A stretch of DNA of 64,000 nucleotides from Georgenia yuyongxinii (lineage in GTDB: Bacteria; Actinomycetota; Actinomycetes; Actinomycetales; Actinomycetaceae): positions 992,001 to 1,056,000 of the forward strand of contig NZ_CP040915.1 of NCBI RefSeq assembly GCF_006352065.1, given 5' to 3'. The position numbers and the translations under genes are program-made. Every line of letters begins with the position of its first letter. The first letter of the stretch is position 1. Under the pieces are notes generated by a model. That model was not told where the DNA came from. It did not search any database and saw only the letters and a program-made list of their open reading frames with translations. Of the stretch, positions 50,110 to 61,881 are shown in pieces.

Positions 50110-51369
50110 ATGACGACGACTGACGGGGCGGCGGTGACGACTGGGCCACGGGCGACGGCAGGGGCGGCGGTGACGACGCAGAGCTCGGCCGCGGACCTGT
50201 ACGCCCGGTCCGACCAGTACGGCTACGCGAACCTCCTCACCGATGACGAACGGGCCGTGCTGGCCACGCTGCGGACCTTCCTCGAGACCCAGGCCGCCCC
50301 GCTTGTGGCCGACCACTGGGAGCGCGGGGAGTTCCCCACCCAGCTCCTCGGCCCGCTCGCCGGCCTCGACCTCATGGCCCCGCCGTCGCTGACCGGGGGT
50401 GGGGCCCGGCCGCGGCAGCTGTTCGAGGGCTTCCGCGTCTTCGAGCTGGCCCGCACCGACGCCTCTCTCGCCACATACTTCAACGGCCAGGCCTCGTTGT
50501 TCCGAAGCAACGTGCTCCTCGGGGGCAGCGCCGAACAGGTGGCGAGATGGGACCCGCTCATCACCCGGTTCGAGATGACCGGGGTGTTCGCCCTGACCGA
50601 GCCCGAGCACGGCAGCGACATCGCCGGCGGGCTGGCCACCACCGCCCGCCGGGAGGGCGACACCTGGGTCATCGACGGCGCCAAACGGTGGATCGGCTCG
50701 GCCGCGTACTCCGACTACCTCACGGTCGTCGCCCGCGATGAGGCCGACAGCAAGGCCAAGGCGTTCCTGGTGCGCACCGACGCCCCAGGGGTGGAGCTGC
50801 GCAAGATCGGCGGCAAGATCGCGCTGCGGATGGTCAACAACGCCGACATCACGCTCACCGGGGTCCGGGTCAGCGAGGAGTACCGGCTGCAGCGGGTGAA
50901 CTCCTTCGCGGACATCGCCGCGATGCTGCGCGCGATGCGGGCCGGTGTCGCGTGGATCGCCACCGGCGTCCAGGCGGGCGCGTACGAGGCAGCCCTGCGG
51001 TACGTGCTCGAGCGGCACCAGTTCGGCCGACCCATCGGCGGGTTCCAGCTGGTGCAGGACAAGCTGGTGCGCATGCTCGGCAATCTCACCGCCTCCCTCG
51101 GCATGGTGGTGCGCCTGGCCCAGCAGCAGGACGCCTCCGTCTACCGCGACGAGGACTCCGCCCTGGCCAAGGCGTGGGTGAGTGCCCGGATGCGCGAGAC
51201 CGTCGCGCTGGCTCGGGAGGTCGCCGGCGGTGAGGGCATCACCCTTGCCACCGACGTCGCCCGGTTCTTCGCCGACGCCGAGGCGGTCTACACCTACGAG
51301 GGCACCAACGAGATCAACACCCTGGTGGTGGGACGGGCGATCACCGGGCTCAGCGCGTTCACGCGGTGA
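50110..51369 (+). CDS. Acyl-CoA dehydrogenase, glutaryl-CoA-dehydrogenase-like
   Basis: 419 aa. FALTEPEHGSDIAGGLATTA and WIGSAAYSDYLTVVARDE are FAD-binding motifs; RHQFGRPIGGFQLVQDKLVR and the end VYTYEGTNEINTLVVGRAI follow. The Glu of YEGT is at the place of the catalytic base in the glutaryl-CoA type. It oxidises the acyl-CoA made by the ligase, giving the enoyl-CoA for MaoC. An unusual Thr/Ala-rich tail of ~30 residues precedes the domain. Last gene of the operon, with a long hairpin downstream. Confidence 0.92.
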   Translation: MTTTDGAAVTTGPRATAGAAVTTQSSAADLYARSDQYGYANLLTDDERAVLATLRTFLETQAAPLVADHWERGEFPTQLLGPLAGLDLMAPPSLTGGGARPRQLFEGFRVFELARTDASLATYFNGQASLFRSNVLLGGSAEQVARWDPLITRFEMTGVFALTEPEHGSDIAGGLATTARREGDTWVIDGAKRWIGSAAYSDYLTVVARDEADSKAKAFLVRTDAPGVELRKIGGKIALRMVNNADITLTGVRVSEEYRLQRVNSFADIAAMLRAMRAGVAWIATGVQAGAYEAALRYVLERHQFGRPIGGFQLVQDKLVRMLGNLTASLGMVVRLAQQQDASVYRDEDSALAKAWVSARMRETVALAREVAGGEGITLATDVARFFADAEAVYTYEGTNEINTLVVGRAITGLSAFTR

Positions 51370-51456
51370 GCGGTCAAGGCGCCGCTCTGACCTCGGCCGC
51401 GGCGTAAGCGGCCGCTCTCGGCGTCCCCTGGTGGCGAGAGCGGCCGCTCTCGGCGA

Positions 51457-51518
51457 GCGCGCCCGTTCGCGGCTCGGGCGGGTGGCCCACCGGGCGCCCG
51501 AGCCGCGAACGGGCGCGC
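51457..51518. terminator. Very long hairpin between convergent genes
   Basis: The arms 51457-51480 and 51495-51518 are perfectly complementary over 24 bases; the 14-base loop contains GGTGG-C-CCACC, a dyad itself. The arm sequence starts GCGCGCCCGTTCGCGGCTCG. It would stop transcripts from both the acyl-CoA dehydrogenase and the AbiEi-like gene. GCGGCCGCTCTCGGCG occurs twice just before it. Confidence 0.8.
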
Positions 51519-51525
51519 CAGTGGA

Positions 51526-52467
51526 TCATGGACGCACACCCGGCCGAACGGGGTAGATGCCGGCGCCCGCAAGCAGGCGGCCGAACCCCGATGTGTTGAG
51601 CGCCTCGGTCCACACCCATCGGACGACGCCCTCGATCTGACGCCGCAGCCGGTCCTCGCGGCGCTTCTCGCGCCACACCACCTTCTCCGGTGGAAGACCT
51701 CCGCTGCGCTCCGGCGGCTGGTATTTGATCCGTCCGTCGAACTCGCCGACCTTTCGCTCCTCGACCCACCAAAAGTCCGTCCGGCCGATGAACCCGTCGG
51801 CGTCATAGAACACATGCTGCAGCTCGGGGATCGGCACGCCGAGGAGATGCATCTGGGCCCGGCTGAGCGATTCCCCGACCGACTCGGCGCGGGCGTCTGC
51901 CCGGTCGATGACCGCGCGGGCTCGCCGGGCACCGCGTTGACCGGCCACCTCGTCGAGGGCTTCATCGAGATGGGCGCGCGCCACCAGCCCGACCCTCAGG
52001 ACGTAGTCCGCCGCCACGAGCCCGGCGGTGAAGGGGCGCGATCGGGCAAGATCGACCACCGTCCTCGCGGCGCTGGTGACCGCGACGCCGTCGACGAGCG
52101 TGATCGCCGGCATGGGACGAACGACGTGACGCTGGATGCAGGCGCTCGACCTCCCGCCGCTCGCGCTGTCGCCGGCGACGTGGACCTTCTCGGGGGGCGG
52201 CCCCATGAGCGGAATGCCGAGGAGGACGGCGGCCGATTCGTGTGAGAGCACCGGTGGCGTGCGCATGCCCGCCATTGTCGACAGGACGAACAGCCGATGA
52301 CGCTCGGAGTTGGTCGCGGTCGCCCAGGCACGCGCATCGGCATAGGCACCCCGCCGCACGCGGGTGAGTGCGCGGCTGCGTGAGGCGCGCTGCGTCGAGC
52401 GTGGATCCCGGCCAAGCGCGGTGAGATCCCGGACCAGGATGAGTTCAGGGCCCTCATTGGTGTTCAT
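51526..52467 (-). CDS. AbiEi-antitoxin-like/DUF559-like protein
   Basis: 313 aa. The N terminus (LVRDLTALGRDPRSTQRASR, LTRVRRGAYADARAW) is like the winged-helix start of AbiEi-type proteins. The middle (VVRPMPAITLVDGVAVTSAA, RTVVDLARSRPFTAGLVAAD) is the conserved AbiEi-like linker. The C terminus (GRTDFWWVEERKVGEFDGRI, KYQPPE) matches the PD-(D/E)XK core of DUF559/Vsr-like nucleases. No AbiEii-type toxin is next to it, so it is a solitary member of a large actinobacterial family of unknown role. Both ends are flanked by long hairpins and GAGCGGCCGCT motifs. Confidence 0.8.
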   Translation of the reverse strand: MNTNEGPELILVRDLTALGRDPRSTQRASRSRALTRVRRGAYADARAWATATNSERHRLFVLSTMAGMRTPPVLSHESAAVLLGIPLMGPPPEKVHVAGDSASGGRSSACIQRHVVRPMPAITLVDGVAVTSAARTVVDLARSRPFTAGLVAADYVLRVGLVARAHLDEALDEVAGQRGARRARAVIDRADARAESVGESLSRAQMHLLGVPIPELQHVFYDADGFIGRTDFWWVEERKVGEFDGRIKYQPPERSGGLPPEKVVWREKRREDRLRRQIEGVVRWVWTEALNTSGFGRLLAGAGIYPVRPGVRP

Positions 52468-52553
52468 GGCATCACGGTGGTGCCTTCGGCGAGCCGGTTG
52501 CTGGCGGGGTGTGGACAGCCGACGGTCCAGGCTCTGCCATCACGCGTGTGTTG

Positions 52554-52591
52554 GCGGCTCGCGCGGGTGGTCGACCACGCGCGCGAGCCGC
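52554..52591. repeat. Hairpin upstream of the AbiEi-like gene
   Basis: GCGGCTCGCGCG and CGCGCGAGCCGC pair perfectly over 12 bases; the loop contains GTGGTCGACCAC, a perfect palindrome. It resembles the hairpin at 51457 in core sequence (CGGCTCG, GGTGG). GAGCGGCCGCT and GAGCGGCCGTT follow at 52606-52660. Confidence 0.7.
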
Positions 52592-52668
52592 GAGTCGCAG
52601 CCGACGGCGCGAGCGGCCGCTGCCGGCGACCCGGTACGAGCGCGAGCGGCCGTTTCTGGCGCCTGCGT

Positions 52669-53769
52669 TCAGCCGATGAGCACGGCCCCCGGCGCCGCCG
52701 ACGCCGTGGCGTCGTGCAGCGCGGCCGGCAGCCCTGCCTCGGCGAGCGGCAGCCAGGCGGCGTCGTCGCCGTCGTCGCGCACCCACACCTGCCCGTCCAC
52801 GGCGACCACGCGGGCCCCGGTCTGGCTTGCGGTGGCCACCGCCCACTGGGCCACCGCCCAGCCGCGCCGCGCGGGCGCCGGGTCGAGGCCGGCGGGCAGG
52901 GAGGTGGCGTCCACCTGCAGCACACCGGCGGGCACGACGGTCGCGGAGATGTCGACGAAGTCGCGGGTCAGACGCTGCTGGATCGTGGCGAGCCGGGCGG
53001 GTGGGGTCGCACCCGCGATGGGGCCGGCGCTCGCGGTGCCCTCGACGACGGCGGTCGGCGTGCTCTCGCCGTCGCCCGCAGACCCAGGGGCCCCAACGCC
53101 GTCCGGCGCTTCCACCACCGGGTCCAGGTGGCAGCTCAGCGAGGCGGGGGAGTAGCCCGACAACGCCGAGGCGAACGCCCGCCCGCGGTCCTCGTGCTGG
53201 GCGTAGGCCAGCGGGAACCCCGAGCGCTGCACCCGCTGCGCGGCGTCGGTGATCTCCTGGCTCTCCCACCCCTGGACGGTGACGAGCACGTCGTAGAAGG
53301 CGTTGGTGGAGTAGACGGGGTCCATGATCTGCTCGACCGTGCCCCACCCCTGGGAGGGGCGCTGCTGGAAGAGGCCCACGGAGTCACGGTCGCCGTAGTC
53401 GATGTTGCGCATCTTCGACTCCTGCAGCGCCGTGGCGATCGCGATCGTCACGGCGCGGGCGGGCAGGTCGCGGTGGGCGGCGTTGGCGGCGAAGAGGGCG
53501 GCGTTGTCGGCCTGGTCGGCGTCGAGGCGCTGGACGCCGCCGTCGGCCAGCGCCACGGTGCACGTGCCGGAGGCGGGGGAGTGCACGAAGGTGTTCAGCG
53601 CGAGGACGACACCGGTGATCGCCACTCCCAGCGCGCCGAGGGCGAGGACGGCGCCGCCGGTGCAGCCCAGCGCGCGAGAGGACGCCCGGCGCCGGGTGGT
53701 GGTCCGCTCACGGCCGGTGCGCCCACCTCCACGCCCGGCCCGGCCGGCCGGGCCCCGCGCCCTAAGCAT
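52669..53769 (-). CDS. Membrane-anchored lytic-transglycosylase-like protein
   Basis: 366 aa from ATG 53769. A basic N terminus is followed by one membrane helix ([20 protein letters not shown]). The outside part has [39 protein letters not shown] and [20 protein letters not shown], which resemble soluble-lytic-transglycosylase folds: Glu in ALQESKM would be catalytic and GLFQQRP matches the 'G-MQ-MP' motif. The C-terminal half is Ala/Pro-rich. Its start overlaps the dapD stop by eight bases, linking it to lysine/cell-wall synthesis. Confidence 0.75.
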   Translation of the reverse strand: MLRARGPAGRAGRGGGRTGRERTTTRRRASSRALGCTGGAVLALGALGVAITGVVLALNTFVHSPASGTCTVALADGGVQRLDADQADNAALFAANAAHRDLPARAVTIAIATALQESKMRNIDYGDRDSVGLFQQRPSQGWGTVEQIMDPVYSTNAFYDVLVTVQGWESQEITDAAQRVQRSGFPLAYAQHEDRGRAFASALSGYSPASLSCHLDPVVEAPDGVGAPGSAGDGESTPTAVVEGTASAGPIAGATPPARLATIQQRLTRDFVDISATVVPAGVLQVDATSLPAGLDPAPARRGWAVAQWAVATASQTGARVVAVDGQVWVRDDGDDAAWLPLAEAGLPAALHDATASAAPGAVLIG

Positions 53770-54724
53770 GCAGGGCGGCGTTGAGCTCCGCCCCGGTGCC
53801 GGACCGCGAGATCGCCTCGACTGCACCCGAGAGGGAGTTGCGCCGGAAGAGGAGGTTGTCGCGACCTGAGAGGTCGCGGGCGGAGACCACGGCGGGCTCG
53901 TCGAGCTGGCCGTGCCGGGGGCGGGCACCGCCGCCGATGATGACGGAGACCTTCGTGCCGGCCGTGAGGTACAGGCCCGCCTCGACCACGCAATCGGCAC
54001 CGAGCGAGATGCCCAGGCCGGCGTTGGCGCCCAGCAGCGAGCGCGGCCCCACGGAGATGACCCGCTTGCCGCCGCCGGAGAGGGTGCCCATGATCGAGGC
54101 CCCGCCGCCGACGTCGGCGCCGTCGGCGACGACGACGCCCTGGGAGATGCGCCCCTCCACCATGGAGCGGCCGAGCGTGCCGGCGTTGAAGTTGACGAAC
54201 CCCTCGTGCATGACCGTGGTGCCCGGCGCCAGGTGGGCGCCCAGCCGCACCCGGTCGCCGTCGGCGATGCGCACACCGGCAGGGACCACGTAGTCCACCA
54301 TCCGGGGGAACTTGTCCACCCCGTAGACGGTGAGGACGCCGCGGGCGCGCAGCCGCGCGCGGGTGGCCTCGAAGCCCTCGACGGCGCACGGCCCGGCCGA
54401 GGTCCACACCACGGTGGGCAGCACACCGAAGATCCCGTCGAGGTTGATGCTGTTCGGCTGGACCAGGGTGTGGGAGAGCAGGTGCAGGCGCAGGTAGGCG
54501 TCGGCGACCGAGGCGGGGGCTGCGTCGAGGTCGATCTCGGTGCGGACCACCTCGGTGCGGACCAGGCGCGAAGCATCGACGGACGTGGCCGCGGACAGCT
54601 CGGCGGGCGCCGCGGCGTCCTGCGGCGGGGCACCCAGCGTGGGCGCCGGGTACCAGGCCTCGAGGGTGTCACCGGTGTCGGTGATCGTGGCCAGCCCGAA
54701 GGCCCAGGCCGTGCGCTCGGTCAT
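53762..54724 (-). CDS. dapD: Tetrahydrodipicolinate N-succinyltransferase
   Basis: 320 aa from ATG 54724 ([18 protein letters not shown]). This is the actinobacterial DapD type: [60 protein letters not shown], then hexapeptide repeats of the left-handed beta helix ([20 protein letters not shown]). It converts tetrahydrodipicolinate and succinyl-CoA to the substrate of DapC. No dapE is seen beside it. It is coupled to the transglycosylase-like gene. Confidence 0.95.
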   Translation of the reverse strand: MTERTAWAFGLATITDTGDTLEAWYPAPTLGAPPQDAAAPAELSAATSVDASRLVRTEVVRTEIDLDAAPASVADAYLRLHLLSHTLVQPNSINLDGIFGVLPTVVWTSAGPCAVEGFEATRARLRARGVLTVYGVDKFPRMVDYVVPAGVRIADGDRVRLGAHLAPGTTVMHEGFVNFNAGTLGRSMVEGRISQGVVVADGADVGGGASIMGTLSGGGKRVISVGPRSLLGANAGLGISLGADCVVEAGLYLTAGTKVSVIIGGGARPRHGQLDEPAVVSARDLSGRDNLLFRRNSLSGAVEAISRSGTGAELNAALHA

Positions 54725-54792
54725 GCGCCCCAGGGTACGGGCCACCGCTGACACGGCAGCGGGTCCGCCCGTGGCGCGTCCCGCAGATGTGG

Positions 54793-55692
54793 TCAGTGCC
54801 GCACGAGCAGCGGACCCAGCGTGCGCGCCCCGAGTGCTGCCACCCGGGCGGACAGCTCCCGGTCGGCCGTGGCGACCGCGACGTCCGTCACGCCGTCGCC
54901 GGTGGCGCCCAGCACGGCGGTCACGGTCTGGACGACGGCGTCGTCACCGCTGCCATGAGCGGTCACCACCCGCACGCCGTCCGTGGGGTCGACGCCGCGG
55001 GCGGCCCCCTCGGTCACGAGGACGACCTCGGGGTACCAGCGCTGGCCGGGCAGGTCGACGGCCACGGCATCGAGGCCGTCGCGAGCGAGGGCCGCGAGGT
55101 GGTCGCGCAGACGGACGGTGGCACCGGCACGGTCGGCCCACCAGCCGTCCGGGCGCGAGCCCACGACGTTAGCCGCGTCCACCACGAGCACCAGTCGGCG
55201 CAGCATCGTCCGCAGCTCGGGCAGGGCGTCCCCGAAGGCAGGCAGCAGATCGAAGCCCTCGATGGAGGCCAGGTCGACCCAGCGGACCTCGAGGCTCTCA
55301 GGGTCGGTGACCGCCGGCTCGAAGGGGGCGGTAGCCTGGGCCAGCACGGTCGTGTACGCCCAGTCCGGGTGGACCAGTGCCCGGGCGGCGGTGACCTGGA
55401 GCCCGGCGGGGACCACCCCGGCCTCCTCCCGCGCCTCGCGGACCGCGCCGTCCACCGGGGTCTCGCCGTCGCTCAGCGCCCCACCGGGGAGGCCCCAGGT
55501 GCCGCCGTGGTGGGACCACAGGGCGCGGTGCTGCAGCACCAGCTGCGGGCCGGCCGGGCCGGTGCGCCACAGCAGCAGACCGGCGGCGCCGTTGAGGCCC
55601 CAGTGCCGGCGGCCGCACGAGCACTCCACCCAGCCGTCGCCGGGCTGGCGGTGCACCCGTGCGTCGGGCGGACGGGAGGCGGAGGCGGTCAT
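54793..55692 (-). CDS. NUDIX hydrolase fused to a NYN/YacP-like nuclease domain
   Basis: 299 aa. Residues ~10-165 are a NUDIX domain; the NUDIX box is [20 protein letters not shown] with EEAGV following, and a CSCGRRHWG zinc-like knuckle lies before it. Residues ~170-299 begin [20 protein letters not shown] and contain [10 protein letters not shown] and [20 protein letters not shown]. That is the order of the acidic residues of NYN/PIN-like nucleases of the YacP type. So a nucleotide hydrolase and a probable RNase are joined. Both active sites look intact. The gene is 26 bases downstream of the carboxylase gene's end. Confidence 0.8.
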   Translation of the reverse strand: MTASASRPPDARVHRQPGDGWVECSCGRRHWGLNGAAGLLLWRTGPAGPQLVLQHRALWSHHGGTWGLPGGALSDGETPVDGAVREAREEAGVVPAGLQVTAARALVHPDWAYTTVLAQATAPFEPAVTDPESLEVRWVDLASIEGFDLLPAFGDALPELRTMLRRLVLVVDAANVVGSRPDGWWADRAGATVRLRDHLAALARDGLDAVAVDLPGQRWYPEVVLVTEGAARGVDPTDGVRVVTAHGSGDDAVVQTVTAVLGATGDGVTDVAVATADRELSARVAALGARTLGPLLVRH

Positions 55693-55718
55693 CCGTCCAG
55701 CCTCGCACACGGCCCCGG

Positions 55719-57566
55719 TCAGCCGGCGTCCGGCGCAGCCTGCTCCACCGGCTCGATCTGGCAGATCACCGCGCCGGTGGCGACGTTGCGTCCCACCGCC
55801 GCGGCCATGCCGCTTACCCGGCCGGCGCGGTGCGCCACCAGCGGCTGCTCCATCTTCATCGCCTCCAGGACGACGACGAGGTCGCCCTGTGCCACCACCT
55901 CGCCGTCGCCCACGGCCACCTTGACGATGGTGCCCTGCATGGGCGAGGTCAGCGCGGCGCCGTTGGTCCCGCCGGTGCCGCTGGACCGGCCGACGGTACG
56001 GCGCACGGGCCGGCGCGCGGCACCGCGGGGTCCGGTGGAGATGCCCAGCCCGGCGGGGATGACGACCTCCAGCCGCTTGCCGCCCACCTCGACGATCACC
56101 CGCTCGGTGGCCTCCGCGGGCTCCTCGGCCGGCGCCGCGACGGCTGGGGCCGGCCGGGTGGAGGGCAGCGACCGCAGGTGCTCCGCGTAGTCGGTCTCGA
56201 TCCAGGTGGTGTGCACCCCGAAGGAGGATGCGCCGTCGTCCGCGGTGAAGTCCGGCTCGGTGAGGACGCTGCGGTGGAAGGGCACCACGGTGGGCAGCCC
56301 GACGATCTCGGTCTCGCGCAGGGCGCGGCGGGCGCGCTCGATGGCCTGCGTCCTGGTGGCGCCGGTGATGATGATCTTGGCGAGCATGGAGTCGAAGGCG
56401 CCCGAGATGGTGTCGCCGGCGACCACGCCGCTGTCCACGCGGACGCCCGGGCCCGAGGGCCAGGACAGCGAGCTGATGGTGCCCGGCGCGGGCATGAAGC
56501 CCGAGGCGGGGTCCTCGCCGTTGATGCGCAGCTCGATGGCGTGCCCGCGGGTGGCGACCTCGGTGTAGCCGAGATCTTCCCCGGCGGCGAGGCGCAGCTG
56601 CTCGCGGACCAGGTCGATGCCGGTGACCTCCTCGGTGACCGGGTGCTCCACCTGCAGGCGGGTGTTGACCTCGAGGAAGGAGATCGTGCCGTCCTGGCCC
56701 ACGAGGAACTCGCACGTGCCGGCGCCGACGTAGCCGGCCTCCCGCAGGATGGCCTGCGAGGCGTGCACCAGGGTCTGCTCCTGCGCGGGGGTCAGGAACG
56801 GTGCGGGCGCCTCCTCGACGAGCTTCTGGTGGCGGCGCTGCAGCGAGCAGTCACGGGTGGAGACGACGACGACGTTGCCGGCGGCGTCGGCCAGGCACTG
56901 GGTCTCGACGTGCCGGGGCCGGTCGAGGAAACGCTCGACGAAGCACTCGCCGCGCCCGAACGCGGCGACCGCCTCGCGGACCGCGGACTCGTACAGCTCG
57001 GGAATCTCTTCGCGGGTGCGGGCCACCTTCAGGCCACGGCCCCCGCCGCCGAAGGCCGCCTTGATCGCGATGGGCAGGCCGTGGGCGTCGGCGAAGGCGA
57101 GGACCTCCTCGGCGCCGCTGACGGGGTCGGGAGTGCCGGGCACCAGGGGGGCGCCGACCTTCTGGGCGATGTGCCGGGCGGTGACCTTGTCCCCGAGCGC
57201 CTCGATCGCCGCGGGTGGCGGTCCGATCCAGATCAGCCCCGCGTCGAGGACGGCCTGAGCGAACCCGGCGTTCTCGGAGAGGAAGCCGTAGCCCGGGTGG
57301 ACGGCGTCGGCGCCGGAGCGGCGGGCGACGTCGAGGATCTTGCCGGCGTCCAGGTACGTCTCGGCGGCACGCTGGCCGTGCAGGGCGAAGGCCTCGTCGC
57401 TGAGCTTGACGTGAAGGGCGTCGCGGTCGGAGTCCGCGTAGACGGCGACGGTGGCCACACCCGCATCGGCGCAGGCACGGGCCACCCGCACGGCGATCTC
57501 GCCACGGTTGGCGATGAGCACCTTCGTGAGCCCGCGAGGGCTCAGCTGGCTCGAGGTGCTCGTCAT
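55719..57566 (-). CDS. Biotin carboxylase/BCCP fusion, acetyl-/propionyl-CoA carboxylase alpha subunit
   Basis: 615 aa from ATG 57566 ([20 protein letters not shown]). Residues ~10-460 form biotin carboxylase: [91 protein letters not shown]. The C terminus is the biotinyl domain with EAMKMEQP. The linker is long and Pro/Arg-rich. It supplies carboxybiotin to beta subunits, which are not in this window, for malonyl- or methylmalonyl-CoA. maf lies upstream, as in many actinobacteria, with an insertion between. Confidence 0.95.
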   Translation of the reverse strand: MTSTSSQLSPRGLTKVLIANRGEIAVRVARACADAGVATVAVYADSDRDALHVKLSDEAFALHGQRAAETYLDAGKILDVARRSGADAVHPGYGFLSENAGFAQAVLDAGLIWIGPPPAAIEALGDKVTARHIAQKVGAPLVPGTPDPVSGAEEVLAFADAHGLPIAIKAAFGGGGRGLKVARTREEIPELYESAVREAVAAFGRGECFVERFLDRPRHVETQCLADAAGNVVVVSTRDCSLQRRHQKLVEEAPAPFLTPAQEQTLVHASQAILREAGYVGAGTCEFLVGQDGTISFLEVNTRLQVEHPVTEEVTGIDLVREQLRLAAGEDLGYTEVATRGHAIELRINGEDPASGFMPAPGTISSLSWPSGPGVRVDSGVVAGDTISGAFDSMLAKIIITGATRTQAIERARRALRETEIVGLPTVVPFHRSVLTEPDFTADDGASSFGVHTTWIETDYAEHLRSLPSTRPAPAVAAPAEEPAEATERVIVEVGGKRLEVVIPAGLGISTGPRGAARRPVRRTVGRSSGTGGTNGAALTSPMQGTIVKVAVGDGEVVAQGDLVVVLEAMKMEQPLVAHRAGRVSGMAAAVGRNVATGAVICQIEPVEQAAPDAG

Positions 57567-58024
57567 GCCATGCTCCTGTTCTCTCCCGCGGTCACGGGGT
57601 GTGCGGTTGCCGGCCGTGCGGGGCGGCGGCGGCCGGTCCCGGCAGCGTGCCGCCGGGAGGTGAGCCGGCGCGTGGCCCGGTCCTGCCGACCGGCCAACGT
57701 TAGCCGGGGGTGGTGCGCCGGTCCTATTTCGACGTGCGGACGCGGCCAAGATTGTCCATCCTGCCAACCAGCACCCCGCCCGGTTGTCGGATACCCACAA
57801 GGGTCAGGCACCGGTTCGGGGTGTCTCGGTGTGACTTTCGTAGCACACCCACAAACGAGGCCCCGCCGACGTCCGGCTGCGCCTGGCGCTTCCCCCCGGG
57901 CCGGGGGCTTCACGCGCCGAGACTTGCAACTTGCGCCGAGACCTGCCGGTGGAACGGCAGGTCTCAGTCGGAAAGCGCAGGTCTCGCCGCGTCGGACCGG
58001 CGAGCGCAAACCCACGGCGGCAGG
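57567..58024. other. Divergent intergenic region with a perfect hairpin
   Basis: 458 bases between the carboxylase and the uracil-DNA glycosylase. GAGACCTGCCG - GTGGAA - CGGCAGGTCTC (57938-57965) is a perfect 11-base-pair hairpin. GAGACTTGCAACTTGCGCC precedes and GCGCAGGTCTCGCCGCG follows it, so GAGAC(C/T)TGC occurs four times in about 75 bases in both orientations. No gene was recognised; divergent promoters are expected here. Confidence 0.5.
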
Positions 58025-58870
58025 ATGGCCACCGTGTCCACCGCCCCCGACCTGCGTCCACATCCCGTCACGGGCCGGCTCTTCCCCTCCCCGGTCCCGC
58101 CGGGCACGGGCTGGCCCGAGGACCCGGCCGACGCCGGCACGCCGGTGGCCACCACCGTGCCGGCCGTCGTGGACCTGGCCCGGGCGGCCGCGGACGTCGG
58201 CGAGCTGGACGCGCGGGTCTCCGTCTGCCGGGCGTGCCCGCGTCTTGTCGCCTGGCGTGAGTCCGTGGCCACCACCGGGCGGCGCGCCTCCTTCGCCGAC
58301 CAGCCCTACTGGGGCCGCCCGGGGCCGGGGGTGGGGGACCCGGCACCGCAGGTCCTCGTCGTCGGCCTGGCGCCGGCGGCCAACGGCACCAACCGCACCG
58401 GCCGGATGTTCACCGGCGACCGCAGCGGCGACTGGATCTACGCCGCCCTGTACCGGGCGGGGTACGCCAGCCAGCCGGACAGCTGGGCGGCGGGCGACGG
58501 GCTGAAGCTCGCCGGTGCGCGGATCGTCGCGGCCGTACGCTGCGCGCCGCCGGCCAACAAGCCCACCCCCGAGGAGCGGCGCACCTGCGGGCACTGGCTC
58601 GATCGGGACCTCGAGCTCGCGGCTCCGGGACTGCGGTCGATGCTCGCGCTCGGTGCCATCGGCTGGGACGCGGCGCTCGCCAGTGCCCGCCGCCTCGGCT
58701 GGACCGTGCCGCGCCCCAAGCCCCGCTTCGGGCACGGCGCGCAGACCGAGCTCGTGGCCGCTGACGGGCACCCGATCCGCCTGCTGGGCAGCTACCACGT
58801 CAGCCAGCAGAACACCTTCACCGGCAGGCTCACCGAGGCGATGCTCGACGCGGTGATCGCCCGGCTCTGA
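58025..58870 (+). CDS. Family-5 uracil-DNA glycosylase (UDGb)
   Basis: 281 aa. [18 protein letters not shown] holds the first two Cys of the [4Fe-4S] cluster; others are in [20 protein letters not shown]. The active-site motif is [20 protein letters not shown] with no polar catalytic residue, which marks UDGb rather than UDGa (GEAPG). The second motif is [15 protein letters not shown]. It removes uracil and hypoxanthine from DNA. The N terminus (~40 aa, Pro-rich) is unusual. It is divergent from the carboxylase. Confidence 0.93.
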   Translation: MATVSTAPDLRPHPVTGRLFPSPVPPGTGWPEDPADAGTPVATTVPAVVDLARAAADVGELDARVSVCRACPRLVAWRESVATTGRRASFADQPYWGRPGPGVGDPAPQVLVVGLAPAANGTNRTGRMFTGDRSGDWIYAALYRAGYASQPDSWAAGDGLKLAGARIVAAVRCAPPANKPTPEERRTCGHWLDRDLELAAPGLRSMLALGAIGWDAALASARRLGWTVPRPKPRFGHGAQTELVAADGHPIRLLGSYHVSQQNTFTGRLTEAMLDAVIARL

Positions 58871-58897
58871 CGCGGCGTGGCAGATCAGCCCCGGCCG

Positions 58898-59545
58898 TCA
58901 GTCCGCGGCCGGGCGCCACAGGTCGGTGATCGCCACCCCGAGCTCGGCCAGGAGCACGCGCAGCAGCGGCAGGCTCACGCCGACCACGCCGTGGTAATCG
59001 CCCTCGATCCCCGCGACGAACGGCCCGCCCAGGCCGTCCACCGTGAAAGCGCCGGCCACCCAGAGCGGCTCACCGGTGGCGACGTAGGCGTCGACCTCGG
59101 CGTCGGTGAGGTCGGCGAAGTGCACCACCGTGGACGAGGTCGCGGACGCCTCGCGGCCGTCCCGGTCGAGCAGGCAGTGGCCGGTGTGCAGCACGCCGGT
59201 CCGGCCTCGCATGCGCTGCCACCGCACGACGGCGTCGGCCGCGTCGGTGGGCTTGCCCAGCACCTCGCCCTCGAGCTCGAGCATGGAGTCGCAGCCGAGC
59301 ACCACATCGGCCTCGCGGGCGAGTGTGGGGTGCTCGCGCACGTCGTGGGCCTTGGCTCGGGCGAGCAGGAGCACCTGGTCCGCCGGGGGCACCGGCGCCG
59401 AGCCGGCGCGGTCGGCCTCCGTGGTAGCGGTGGCGAGCAGCTTCGCCTCGTCGACGCTCGAGGCCGCGACGAGCGGGTCGAGGCCCGCCGCGCGCAGCGT
59501 GCTCAGGCGGGCGGGGGATGCGGAGGCGAGCAGGAGCGTGGTCAC
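58898..59545 (-). CDS. maf: Maf-family nucleoside triphosphate pyrophosphatase
   Basis: 215 aa. LLLASASPARLSTLRAAGL is the Maf P-loop-like start. LGCDSMLELEGEVLGKPTDA carries the catalytic Asp (usually D-T/S-x-V). GAFTVDGLGGPFVAGIEGDY, then HGVVGVSLPLL, form the C-terminal motif. It hydrolyses dTTP, UTP and modified nucleotides. It is a house-cleaning enzyme linked to division. The end lies 27 bases from the UDGb gene, tail to tail. Confidence 0.95.
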   Translation of the reverse strand: MTTLLLASASPARLSTLRAAGLDPLVAASSVDEAKLLATATTEADRAGSAPVPPADQVLLLARAKAHDVREHPTLAREADVVLGCDSMLELEGEVLGKPTDAADAVVRWQRMRGRTGVLHTGHCLLDRDGREASATSSTVVHFADLTDAEVDAYVATGEPLWVAGAFTVDGLGGPFVAGIEGDYHGVVGVSLPLLRVLLAELGVAITDLWRPAAD

Positions 59546-59624
59546 AGCCGCCCAGGTTAGAGGAGCCGACAGTCGTGGCAGCGAACCCGGTATCCGCCGG
59601 GTGATCTTTAAAGGTGACCGAACT

Positions 59625-59646
59625 GGTTTGTCACAGGTTTGTCACA
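59625..59646 (+). repeat. Tandem 11-base direct repeat upstream of the Hsp70-like gene
   Basis: GGTTTGTCACA occurs twice without a gap. Helical phasing of about one turn suits cooperative binding of a regulator. It lies 180 bases before the Hsp70-like start, in the only AT-richer stretch here. TTGTCA - 18 bases - TATTTG could be a weak promoter starting in the second unit. Confidence 0.4.
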
Positions 59647-59826
59647 GCGCCTGGCCTGCATGTATTTGCGGGGGCGAATTGCGCTATACCACCTTTCCCG
59701 GCGCGGGAGCAACTATTTCGGGTCAAGTTCCCTAGATCTCCTACAGCCGTCGCAGTACGGTGAGCACCGGTGCGCGGGCGCCTCGCGCCGCCGACTCGGC
59801 AACGACCACTGCCATCTGGGGGTTCA

Positions 59827-61857
<2,031 letters not shown>

Positions 61858-61881
61858 CCTATGGAGGTAGGAGCACGAGTC

